Translations under genes and position numbers: made by a program | Shown here: positions 26,823 through 34,416 of the stretch, one piece after another | How positions within the stretch are numbered: the first letter of the stretch is position 1 | How the letters are laid out: every line of letters begins with the position of its first letter | NCBI RefSeq assembly: GCF_001277235.1 | Contig: NZ_CP012266.1 | Location: 1,550,001 to 1,614,000 of the forward strand | Reading direction: 5' to 3' | DNA from: Cronobacter dublinensis subsp. dublinensis LMG 23823 | Lineage (GTDB): Bacteria; Pseudomonadota; Gammaproteobacteria; Enterobacterales; Enterobacteriaceae | Length of the DNA: 64,000 nt | The notes under the pieces: generated by a model | What the model was told of the DNA's origin: nothing | Seen by the model: the letters and a program-made list of their open reading frames with translations, nothing else | Database searches by the model: none

Positions 26823-26963
26823 GGGGTTCACTTTTATCGTACGCAAAGCGCGCAATGATACGGATTTTAGCCGCTGTTAGCCATCGTCCCGCCCGGCGCG
26901 GCAAAAATAAATCTTACGGCTATTCTTAGAGATGATAACTCTCTGTTATGGCGTGAGAAAAAT

Positions 26964-27656
26964 ATGAAAGCTTTCGATTTGCAACGGATGGCGCTTGACA
27001 AGTTTCCGCTTGAATTTCTGGGCGAAGTCGCGCTGCGCAGTCTCTATACCTTTATCCTTGTCTTTCTGTTTCTGAAAATTACCGGGCGACGCGGCGTGCG
27101 TCAGATGTCGCTGTTTGAAGTGCTCATTATCCTCACGCTTGGGTCGGCGGCGGGGGACGTGGCGTTTTACGACGATGTCCCGCTATTGCCGGTGCTGGTG
27201 GTATTCGTCACGCTCGGCGTACTTTACCGGCTGGTGATGTGGCTGATGTCGTTTAGCGAAAAGCTCGAAGATCTGCTTGAGGGTAAGCCGAAGATTATTA
27301 TTGAAGATGGCGAGCTGGCCTGGGAGAAACTGAACCGGGAAAACATGACCGAGTTTGAATTCTTCATGGAATTGCGAACCAAAGGCGTTGAGCATCTGGG
27401 GCAGGTGCGACTGGCGATCCTCGAGGCTAACGGGCAAATCAGCGTCTATTACTATCCCGATAAGCTGGTGCGTCCGGGGCTCTCGATTTTGCCGGAGTAT
27501 TGCAGCGAGCGTTTTGAAACGATCCCGGAAACGGGCGACTACGCCTGTATTCGCTGTAGCGAAGTGGTGACGTTCGAAGCCGGTGCAAAACCACCGTGTC
27601 CGCGCTGCGAAAACCATAGCTGGGTGAAGGCAAGTACCGCGACCCGCGTCACCTGA
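26964..27656 (+). CDS. ycaP: YcaP, DUF421/YetF-type membrane protein
   Basis: A 230-residue inner-membrane protein, the same length as E. coli YcaP, of unknown function. Three hydrophobic segments occur in the first 95 residues (with KITGRRGVRQMSLFEVLIILTLGSAAGD). A soluble DUF421 domain follows, with the block LEGKPKIIIEDGEL. The C-terminal tail has two CxxC pairs (CIRC and CPRC), suggesting a small zinc ribbon. It is monocistronic, divergent from ycaO and upstream of serC. Confidence 0.9.
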   Translation: MKAFDLQRMALDKFPLEFLGEVALRSLYTFILVFLFLKITGRRGVRQMSLFEVLIILTLGSAAGDVAFYDDVPLLPVLVVFVTLGVLYRLVMWLMSFSEKLEDLLEGKPKIIIEDGELAWEKLNRENMTEFEFFMELRTKGVEHLGQVRLAILEANGQISVYYYPDKLVRPGLSILPEYCSERFETIPETGDYACIRCSEVVTFEAGAKPPCPRCENHSWVKASTATRVT

Positions 27657-27662
27657 CAGCAA

Positions 27663-27697
27663 ATTCCACCGCCAGCGCGCGCTGCGCTGGCGGAATC
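27663..27697 (+). terminator. Hairpin after ycaP
   Basis: A 10-bp perfect stem (CCGCCAGCGC and complement) around a 5-base loop, starting 13 bases after the ycaP stop. The following T content is low, so termination strength is uncertain. Confidence 0.6.
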
Positions 27698-27702
27698 TGT
27701 TG

Positions 27703-27718
27703 TGTGATTTAGCGCACA
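27703..27718 (+). promoter_or_regulatory. CRP-like site upstream of serC
   Basis: TGTGA-TTTAGC-GCACA matches the CRP consensus TGTGA-N6-TCACA with one mismatch, about 100 bases before serC. The E. coli serC-aroA operon is known to be controlled by cAMP-CRP and Lrp. Confidence 0.6.
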
Positions 27719-27818
27719 TTCCCTCTGGTGCCAGGATTAGCCGTTGCAGCCCCGGCGACGGAATGATAAAACCGATAGCCACAGGAAAAACTTATTGCTT
27801 TTAGCGTGGTGAGGGGAA

Positions 27819-28904
27819 ATGGCTCAGGTCTACAATTTTAGTTCTGGCCCGGCGATGCTGCCGGCGGATGTGTTGCGAGTGGCTCAGGAAGAGTTGCGTG
27901 ACTGGCAGGGGTTAGGCACCTCTGTCATGGAAATTAGCCACCGTAGCAAAGAGTTTATTCAGGTTGCGGAACAGGCAGAACAGGATTTTCGCGATCTGCT
28001 GCAGATCCCCTCAAATTATAAAGTATTGTTCTGTCACGGCGGCGGGCGCGGCCAGTTTTCCGCCATTCCGCTGAATCTGCTGGGTGACAAGACCACGGCA
28101 GATTACGTTGACGGCGGCTACTGGGCGGCGAGCGCCGTTAAAGAAGCCAAAAAATACCTGACGCCGAATGTCATCGACGCGAAAATTACTGTCGACGGCA
28201 AGCGCGCCATCAAGCCGATGAAGGAATGGCAGCTCTCTGAGGACGCGGCGTACCTGCACTACTGCCCCAATGAAACCATTGACGGCATCGCGATCAACGA
28301 CACGCCCGATTTCGGCGACGCTATCGTGACCGCAGACTTCTCCTCCACCATCCTGTCACACCCGATCGACATCAACCGCTACGGCGTTATTTATGCAGGC
28401 GCGCAGAAAAATATCGGCCCGGCGGGCCTGACGCTGGTGATTGTGCGTGAGGATCTCCTCGGCAAAGCGCATGTTGCCTGTCCTTCGGTGCTGGATTACC
28501 GCGTACTGAGCGACAATGACTCCATGTTTAATACGCCGCCGACCTTCGCCTGGTATCTGTCGGGCCTGGTCTTTAAATGGCTCAAAACCAAAGGCGGTGT
28601 GGCGGCGATGGATAAAATCAATCAGCAAAAAGCAGAACTGCTTTACGGCGTGATTGATAACAGCGATTTCTATCGCAACGACGTGGCAACGGCGAACCGC
28701 TCTCGTATGAACGTGCCGTTCCAGCTCGCCGACAGCAATCTGGATAAACTCTTCCTTGAGGAGTCCTTCGCCGCTGGCCTGCACGCGCTGAAAGGCCATC
28801 GCGTGGTCGGTGGGATGCGCGCTTCTATTTATAACGCGATGCCGCTTGAAGGGGTTCAGGCCCTCACCGATTTTATGGTTGATTTCGAACGCCGCCACGG
28901 TTAA
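27819..28904 (+). CDS. serC: SerC, phosphoserine/phosphohydroxythreonine aminotransferase
   Basis: A 361-residue PLP enzyme (E. coli 362). It makes 3-phosphoserine in serine synthesis and 4-phosphohydroxythreonine in pyridoxal phosphate synthesis. The PLP lysine is Lys197 in IYAGAQKNIGPAG. The start MAQVYNFSSGPAMLP is conserved, with GAGGGGAA upstream. aroA follows 66 bases downstream, separated by a short terminator-like hairpin, as in the E. coli serC-aroA operon that links serine and aromatic synthesis for enterobactin. Confidence 0.98.
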   Translation: MAQVYNFSSGPAMLPADVLRVAQEELRDWQGLGTSVMEISHRSKEFIQVAEQAEQDFRDLLQIPSNYKVLFCHGGGRGQFSAIPLNLLGDKTTADYVDGGYWAASAVKEAKKYLTPNVIDAKITVDGKRAIKPMKEWQLSEDAAYLHYCPNETIDGIAINDTPDFGDAIVTADFSSTILSHPIDINRYGVIYAGAQKNIGPAGLTLVIVREDLLGKAHVACPSVLDYRVLSDNDSMFNTPPTFAWYLSGLVFKWLKTKGGVAAMDKINQQKAELLYGVIDNSDFYRNDVATANRSRMNVPFQLADSNLDKLFLEESFAAGLHALKGHRVVGGMRASIYNAMPLEGVQALTDFMVDFERRHG

Positions 28905-28920
28905 TCCTTCCGTTACGATC

Positions 28921-28945
28921 CCCCGCGGCTGGCCGCGGGGTTTTT
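28921..28945 (+). terminator. Intercistronic terminator between serC and aroA
   Basis: CCCCGCGG, loop CTGG, CCGCGGGG and five T residues. The same arrangement exists in the serC-aroA operon of E. coli, where readthrough supplies aroA. Confidence 0.85.
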
Positions 28946-28970
28946 ATTCTGTTTTATTGAGACTTTTTCC

Positions 28971-30257
28971 ATGCAGGAATCCCTGACCTTACAACCCATC
29001 GCGCGCGTGGATGGCACCATTAACCTTCCGGGCTCCAAGAGCGTGTCGAACCGCGCGCTGCTGCTGGCCGCGCTGGCGAAAGGCACCACCACGCTGACCA
29101 ACCTGTTAGACAGTGATGACGTGCGCCATATGCTGAACGCGCTCAAGGCGCTGGGCGTCAACTATTCGCTCTCCGGGGATCGCACCCGCTGTGAAATTCA
29201 GGGGCAGGGCGGGCCGTTCAATACGCTCGTGGAGCTGGAGCTGTTTTTAGGCAACGCGGGCACGGCGATGCGTCCGCTGGCGGCGGCGCTTTGCCTCGGC
29301 ACCAATAACGTCGTGCTAACCGGCGAGCCGCGCATGAAAGAGCGCCCGATTGGTCATCTGGTGGACGCGCTGCGTCAGGGGGGCGCGGATGTGACGTATC
29401 TGGAGCAGGAAAACTATCCGCCGCTGCGCCTGAAGGGCGGTTTCGCGGGCGGCAACGTCACCGTTGACGGCAGCGTTTCCAGCCAGTTTTTAACCGCGCT
29501 GCTGATGGCCGCGCCGCTGGCACCGGGCAACACCGCTATCGACATCAAAGGCGATCTGGTTTCAAAGCCCTACATTGATATTACTCTGCACCTGATGAAA
29601 ACCTTCGGGGTCGAGGTGGAGAACCAGAACTATCAGCGCTTCGTTATCCAGGGCGGCCAGCAGTACCAGTCGCCGGGCCACTATCTGGTGGAAGGCGACG
29701 CATCGTCCGCATCCTATTTCCTCGCCGCCGCCGCTATCCGCGGCGGGACCGTGAAGGTCACCGGCATCGGGCGCAACAGCGTGCAGGGCGATATCCGTTT
29801 TGCCGATGTCCTGGAGAAAATGGGCGCGCACATCACCTGGGGCGAGGATTTCATCAGCTGCACCCGCGGCGAGCTCCATGCCATCGATATGGATATGAAC
29901 CATATCCCCGATGCGGCGATGACGATTGCCACGACCGCGCTGTTCGCGAACGGCACCACTACGCTTCGCAACATCTATAACTGGCGTGTGAAGGAAACGG
30001 ACCGTCTGGCGGCGATGGCGACGGAGCTGCGTAAAGTAGGCGCGACGGTCGAAGAAGGGCATGACTTCATTACCGTGACGCCGCCTGCGCAGTTGCAGTT
30101 TGCCGATATCGGCACTTATAACGATCACCGCATGGCGATGTGCTTCTCGCTGGTGGCGCTCTCCGACACGCCGGTGACCATTCTCGATCCAAAATGCACC
30201 GCCAAAACCTTCCCGGATTATTTCACCCAGCTGGCGCGCATCAGCCACTCCGCCTGA
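28971..30257 (+). CDS. aroA: AroA, EPSP synthase
   Basis: A 428-residue enzyme (E. coli 427) of the shikimate pathway that joins shikimate 3-phosphate and phosphoenolpyruvate. It carries the class I glyphosate-sensitive signature LFLGNAGTAMRPL, with Gly97, Thr98 and Pro102 matching the wild-type E. coli residues at 96, 97 and 101. The N-terminal LPGSKSVSNRALLLAAL and C-terminal DHRMAMCFSLVAL motifs are intact. The extra residue is a Gln after Met. Confidence 0.98.
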   Translation: MQESLTLQPIARVDGTINLPGSKSVSNRALLLAALAKGTTTLTNLLDSDDVRHMLNALKALGVNYSLSGDRTRCEIQGQGGPFNTLVELELFLGNAGTAMRPLAAALCLGTNNVVLTGEPRMKERPIGHLVDALRQGGADVTYLEQENYPPLRLKGGFAGGNVTVDGSVSSQFLTALLMAAPLAPGNTAIDIKGDLVSKPYIDITLHLMKTFGVEVENQNYQRFVIQGGQQYQSPGHYLVEGDASSASYFLAAAAIRGGTVKVTGIGRNSVQGDIRFADVLEKMGAHITWGEDFISCTRGELHAIDMDMNHIPDAAMTIATTALFANGTTTLRNIYNWRVKETDRLAAMATELRKVGATVEEGHDFITVTPPAQLQFADIGTYNDHRMAMCFSLVALSDTPVTILDPKCTAKTFPDYFTQLARISHSA

Positions 30258-30260
30258 CCT

Positions 30261-30310
30261 TACACAGCACCCCGTATCATAAGTACGGGGTGCTGTGTAG
30301 CCGTTATTTT
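30261..30310 (+). terminator. aroA terminator with 16-bp perfect stem
   Basis: TACACAGCACCCCGTA and its exact complement around a 7-base loop, followed by GCCGTTATTTTT. It begins 4 bases past the aroA stop. Confidence 0.88.
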
Positions 30311-30401
30311 TCGGATAAGCGTCCCTGTTTCAATAATGTTAATCTGCCGCCGGGTTTATTAACCCGCTAACTTTTTACGTTGAATGCATGGACGATTTAT
30401 T

Positions 30402-31169
30402 ATGAAAAACAAAAAAGTACTTCTGAGCTGTCTGGTTGCCGCCGCGCTGGTCAGCGGTTGTAAAAACATGGGTGGGATTAATGGCGACGCGCTGGCGAAA
30501 TCCGGCATGTCTGCGTATCAGGCCGCAACGCTCAGCGATGCGGACGTGAAAAAGCTTTCCGACCAGGCTTGCGCGGAAATGGACAAGCAGAATCCTGTCG
30601 TTCCGGCTTCCAGCAAATACACCAAACGTCTGAATAAAATCGCGAAAGCGCTTGGCAACAACATCAACGGTACCCCGGTAAACTACAAGGTTTACCAGAC
30701 GCCGGAAGTGAACGCCTGGGCGATGGCGAACGGCTGCATCCGCGTTTACAGCGGCCTGATGGACATGATGACCGACAACGAAGTCGAAGCGGTGCTGGGC
30801 CACGAAATGGGCCACGTCGCGTTAGGTCACACCCGTAAAGCGATGCAGACTGCCTACGCGACCGTTGCGGCGCGTGATGCCGTCTCCGCTTCCAGCGCGG
30901 TCGGCGCGCAGCTTTCTGATTCAGAACTGGGCGAAATGGCGCAGGGCATGATCAACTCCGCGTTCTCTCGCAGCCAGGAGTCCGAAGCGGATGATTTCTC
31001 TTACGACCTGCTGAAAAAACGCAAAATCAGCACCAAAGGTCTGGTCACCAGCTTCGAGAAACTGGCGAAACTGGACGCCGGCTCTGAGAAATCCATGTTC
31101 GATTCCCATCCGCCTTCAGCAGAACGCGCTCAGCACATCCGCGATCGCATCGCTGCAGACAAGAAATAA
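30402..31169 (+). CDS. ycaL: YcaL, periplasmic M48-family metalloprotease lipoprotein
   Basis: A 255-residue lipoprotein protease. In E. coli YcaL degrades stalled LptD and other outer-membrane assembly intermediates on the BAM complex. A signal peptide ends in the lipobox LVSGC with the lipidated Cys20. The zinc motif HEMGH is at 134-138 and the third ligand lies in ESEADDFSYD. I chose the ATG giving MKNKKVLLSCLV; six more in-frame codons exist upstream but add nothing signal-peptide-like. The ribosome site is weak. It is more similar to YcaL than to the paralogue LoiP, as judged by NAWAMANGC and FDSHPPSAERAQ. Confidence 0.9.
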   Translation: MKNKKVLLSCLVAAALVSGCKNMGGINGDALAKSGMSAYQAATLSDADVKKLSDQACAEMDKQNPVVPASSKYTKRLNKIAKALGNNINGTPVNYKVYQTPEVNAWAMANGCIRVYSGLMDMMTDNEVEAVLGHEMGHVALGHTRKAMQTAYATVAARDAVSASSAVGAQLSDSELGEMAQGMINSAFSRSQESEADDFSYDLLKKRKISTKGLVTSFEKLAKLDAGSEKSMFDSHPPSAERAQHIRDRIAADKK

Positions 31170-31343
31170 TCCTGCTTACCCGGATCTGCATCAGGCAGGT
31201 CCGGGCATCTGCGCCCAATTCTTCTACACTCAGCCACAATGGCGGCGATATTTCGCCGGAAAGATAACAGTCTGCGTTGATGAAGCGTATAATGCGCCGC
31301 GTTCACGTTGCAGGCCTGCCATTTGTTATTGAAGGAGAAAAAG

Positions 31344-32030
31344 ATGACGGCATCCGTCCCGGTAATCACAATCGATGGCCCAAGCGGCGCAGGCAAAGGC
31401 ACGCTGTGTAAAGCAATGGCTGAAACCCTGCAATGGCATTTACTGGATTCCGGCGCCATCTATCGGGTACTTGCGCTGGCGGCGCTGCATCATCATGTCG
31501 ATGTCGCCTCTGAAGAAGCGCTTGTCCCGCTGGCCGCGCATCTCGACGTACGTTTCGTCGCGCAACAGGGCGAACTGGAAGTGATTCTGGAAGGCGAGGA
31601 TGTCAGCGCCGAGATCCGTACGCAGGAAGTGGCCAACGCCGCCTCGCAGGTCGCCGCGTTTCCGCGCGTGCGTGAAGCGCTACTGCGTCGTCAGCGCGGG
31701 TTCCGCGAAGCGCCTGGCCTGATAGCCGACGGGCGCGATATGGGAACCGTGGTATTCCCTGATGCGCCAGTGAAAATTTTCCTTGACGCTTCTTCGGAAG
31801 AGCGTGCTCATCGCCGCATGCTACAGTTGCAGGAAAAGGGCTTTAGTGTTAACTTTGAACGCCTTTTGGCCGAGATAAAAGAGCGCGATGACCGCGATCG
31901 TAACCGGCCAGTAGCGCCGTTAGTGCCTGCGCAAGACGCTCTGGTGCTGGATTCCACCAGCCTTAGCATTGAACAGGTTATAGAAAAGGCGCTCGAATAC
32001 GCCCGTGAAAAACTGGCGCTCGCGAAGTAA
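31344..32030 (+). CDS. cmk: Cytidylate kinase
   Basis: A 228-residue enzyme (E. coli 227) that phosphorylates CMP and dCMP with ATP, recycling CMP from RNA turnover and phospholipid synthesis. The P-loop DGPSGAGKGT sits near residues 10-19. The IADGRDMGTVVFPDA and DDRDRNRPVAPL blocks are typical. GAAGGAG precedes the ATG; 12 upstream in-frame codons are discarded. It lies just upstream of rpsA in the usual cmk-rpsA-ihfB order. Confidence 0.98.
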   Translation: MTASVPVITIDGPSGAGKGTLCKAMAETLQWHLLDSGAIYRVLALAALHHHVDVASEEALVPLAAHLDVRFVAQQGELEVILEGEDVSAEIRTQEVANAASQVAAFPRVREALLRRQRGFREAPGLIADGRDMGTVVFPDAPVKIFLDASSEERAHRRMLQLQEKGFSVNFERLLAEIKERDDRDRNRPVAPLVPAQDALVLDSTSLSIEQVIEKALEYAREKLALAK

Positions 32031-32141
32031 CGCGACCGAATTTGCAGTACCCCCGTTGCAATGGAGTGACAGCGGGTATGTGAAACAACCCCACCCAGCA
32101 TGATGCCAGGTGGACGTTAATTTAAAACCTGAAGATTAAAC

Positions 32142-33815
32142 ATGACTGAATCTTTTGCTCAACTCTTTGAAGAATCCCTGAAAGAAATCGAAACCCGCCC
32201 GGGTTCTATCGTTCGTGGCGTTGTTGTTGCTATCGACAAAGACGTAGTACTGGTTGACGCCGGTCTGAAATCTGAGTCCGCCATTCCGGCAGAGCAGTTC
32301 AAAAACGCCCAGGGCGAACTGGAAATCCAGGTTGGTGACGAAGTTGACGTTGCTCTGGATGCAGTAGAAGACGGTTTCGGAGAAACCCTGCTGTCTCGTG
32401 AGAAAGCTAAACGTCACGAAGCGTGGCTGATGCTGGAAAAAGCTTACGAAGAAGCTGCTACCGTTACTGGTGTTATCAATGGCAAAGTCAAGGGCGGCTT
32501 CACTGTTGAGCTGAACGGTATTCGTGCGTTCCTGCCGGGTTCCCTGGTAGACGTGCGTCCGGTTCGTGACACCCTGCACCTCGAAGGCAAAGAGCTTGAA
32601 TTCAAAGTAATCAAGCTGGATCAGAAGCGCAACAACGTTGTCGTTTCCCGTCGTGCCGTTATCGAATCTGAGAACAGCGCAGAGCGCGATCAGCTGCTGG
32701 AAAACCTGCAGGAAGGCATGGAAGTTAAAGGTATCGTTAAGAACCTCACTGACTACGGTGCATTCGTTGATCTGGGCGGCGTAGACGGCCTGCTGCACAT
32801 CACTGATATGGCCTGGAAACGCGTTAAGCATCCGAGCGAAATCGTGAACGTGGGCGACGAAATCACTGTTAAAGTGCTGAAGTTCGACCGCGAGCGTACC
32901 CGTGTCTCCCTGGGCCTGAAACAGCTGGGCGAAGATCCGTGGGTTGCTATCGCTAAACGTTACCCGGAAGGCACCCGCCTGACTGGTCGCGTAACCAACC
33001 TGACCGACTACGGCTGCTTCGTTGAAATCGAAGAAGGCGTTGAAGGCCTGGTACACGTTTCCGAAATGGACTGGACCAACAAAAACATCCACCCGTCCAA
33101 AGTTGTTAACGTCGGCGACGTGGTAGAAGTGATGGTTCTGGATATCGACGAAGAACGTCGTCGTATCTCCCTGGGCCTGAAACAGTGCAAAGCCAACCCG
33201 TGGCAGCAGTTCGCTGAGACCCACAACAAAGGCGATCGCGTTGAAGGTAAAATCAAGTCTATCACTGACTTCGGTATCTTCATCGGCCTGGACGGCGGCA
33301 TCGACGGTCTGGTTCACCTGTCTGACATCTCCTGGAACGTGGCTGGCGAAGAAGCCGTTCGCGAGTACAAAAAAGGCGACGAAATCGCTGCCGTTGTACT
33401 GCAGGTTGACGCAGAGCGTGAGCGTATCTCCCTGGGCGTTAAACAGCTCGCGGAAGATCCGTTCAACAACTACGTTGCGCTGAACAAGAAAGGTGCAATC
33501 GTTACTGGTAAAGTAACTGCAGTTGACGCTAAAGGTGCTACAGTTGAATTAGCAGACGGCGTTGAAGGCTACCTGCGCGCTTCTGAAGCTTCCCGTGACC
33601 GCGTAGAAGACGCGACTCTGGTACTGAGCGTTGGCGACGACGTTGAAGCTAAGTTCACCGGCGTTGATCGTAAAAACCGCGTAGTCAGCCTGTCTGTTCG
33701 TGCGAAAGACGAAGCTGACGAGAAAGATGCAATCGCTACTGTTAACAACAAACAGGAAGAAGGCAACTTCTCTAACGCGATGGCTGAAGCGTTCAAAGCA
33801 GCTAAAGGCGAGTAA
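32142..33815 (+). CDS. rpsA: 30S ribosomal protein S1
   Basis: A 557-residue protein of six S1/OB repeats, the same length as E. coli S1. It binds mRNA on the 30S subunit and helps start translation of structured or weak-SD messages. Repeats 3 to 6 contain the typical DYGAFVDLGGVDGLLH, DYGCFVEIEEGVEGLVH and DFGIFIGLDGGIDGLVH blocks. Codon use is strongly biased toward optimal codons, as expected for a highly expressed gene. Its leader (32031-32141) has no strong SD, as in E. coli, where S1 represses its own translation. Confidence 0.99.
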   Translation: MTESFAQLFEESLKEIETRPGSIVRGVVVAIDKDVVLVDAGLKSESAIPAEQFKNAQGELEIQVGDEVDVALDAVEDGFGETLLSREKAKRHEAWLMLEKAYEEAATVTGVINGKVKGGFTVELNGIRAFLPGSLVDVRPVRDTLHLEGKELEFKVIKLDQKRNNVVVSRRAVIESENSAERDQLLENLQEGMEVKGIVKNLTDYGAFVDLGGVDGLLHITDMAWKRVKHPSEIVNVGDEITVKVLKFDRERTRVSLGLKQLGEDPWVAIAKRYPEGTRLTGRVTNLTDYGCFVEIEEGVEGLVHVSEMDWTNKNIHPSKVVNVGDVVEVMVLDIDEERRRISLGLKQCKANPWQQFAETHNKGDRVEGKIKSITDFGIFIGLDGGIDGLVHLSDISWNVAGEEAVREYKKGDEIAAVVLQVDAERERISLGVKQLAEDPFNNYVALNKKGAIVTGKVTAVDAKGATVELADGVEGYLRASEASRDRVEDATLVLSVGDDVEAKFTGVDRKNRVVSLSVRAKDEADEKDAIATVNNKQEEGNFSNAMAEAFKAAKGE

Positions 33816-33820
33816 TTGCC

Positions 33821-33849
33821 TTGACAGATTACAGGTTCCGGCCTGTAAT
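33821..33849 (+). promoter_or_regulatory. ihfB promoter overlapping an inverted repeat
   Basis: TTGACA, a 17-base spacer and TGTAAT, a near-perfect sigma-70 promoter starting 5 bases after the rpsA stop and about 80 bases before ihfB. Its spacer and -10 lie inside the inverted repeat GATTACAGG-N6-CCTGTAATC (33827-33850). Confidence 0.65.
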
Positions 33850-33857
33850 CAGACACT

Positions 33858-33879
33858 AAGGGCGGCTTTGGCCGCCCTT
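33858..33879 (+). terminator. rpsA hairpin
   Basis: AAGGGCGGC, loop TTTG, GCCGCCCTT and then GTTCG. The T run is short, consistent with partial readthrough from rpsA into ihfB. Confidence 0.6.
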
Positions 33880-33929
33880 GTTCGATGGTAGCTGTAAGAC
33901 AATTTTCCTGAATGGAAACCGGAGGAAAC

Positions 33930-34214
33930 ATGACCAAGTCAGAATTAATAGAAAGACTTGCAAGCCAGCACTCCCATATCCCGGCGAAAGCGGTGGAAGA
34001 TGCGGTTAAAGAGATGCTGGAACATATGGCCTCTACTCTTGCCCAGGGCGAGCGTATTGAAATCCGGGGTTTCGGCAGTTTCTCCTTACACTATCGCGCA
34101 CCACGCACCGGGCGTAACCCGAAAACAGGTGATAAAGTCGAGCTGGAAGGTAAATACGTTCCGCACTTTAAACCGGGTAAAGAACTACGCGACCGCGCCA
34201 ATATTTACGGTTAA
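33930..34214 (+). CDS. ihfB: IHF beta subunit
   Basis: A 94-residue HU-family protein, the same length as E. coli IhfB. It pairs with IhfA to bend DNA at specific sites in recombination, replication and transcription. The start MTKSELIERLA has a CGGAGGA ribosome site; six upstream in-frame codons overlap it. The DNA-contact arm RAPRTGRNPKTGDKVELEGKY and the tail KPGKELRDRANIYG are intact. It has a candidate promoter directly after rpsA. Confidence 0.99.
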   Translation: MTKSELIERLASQHSHIPAKAVEDAVKEMLEHMASTLAQGERIEIRGFGSFSLHYRAPRTGRNPKTGDKVELEGKYVPHFKPGKELRDRANIYG

Positions 34215-34236
34215 GTTAACGCTTAACCTCGCAGAG

Positions 34237-34262
34237 AACGGCACCTCAGGGTGCCGTTTTTT
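34237..34262 (+). terminator. ihfB terminator
   Basis: AACGGCACC, loop TCAG, GGTGCCGTT and further T residues, 23 bases after the ihfB stop. Confidence 0.92.
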
Positions 34263-34416
34263 GTATCTGTAGCAAAGCGCTGCGAGCCGTCTCGACACTT
34301 TTTCTGCAACCGCTGTAACGCCCTAAATTCCTTTCTGCACGTCTCGTAAAGTCGCCAGATGCTGTCTGACAATATCGCTTATCTGCTGCACACTCCTTCG
34401 CAACAAGGAGGTGTTT

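Noticed and set aside
34411..34416. GTG start of ycaI at 34411
   Set aside because: It directly abuts the AAGGAG ribosome site, leaving no spacer; the GTG at 34417 has a 6-base spacer.
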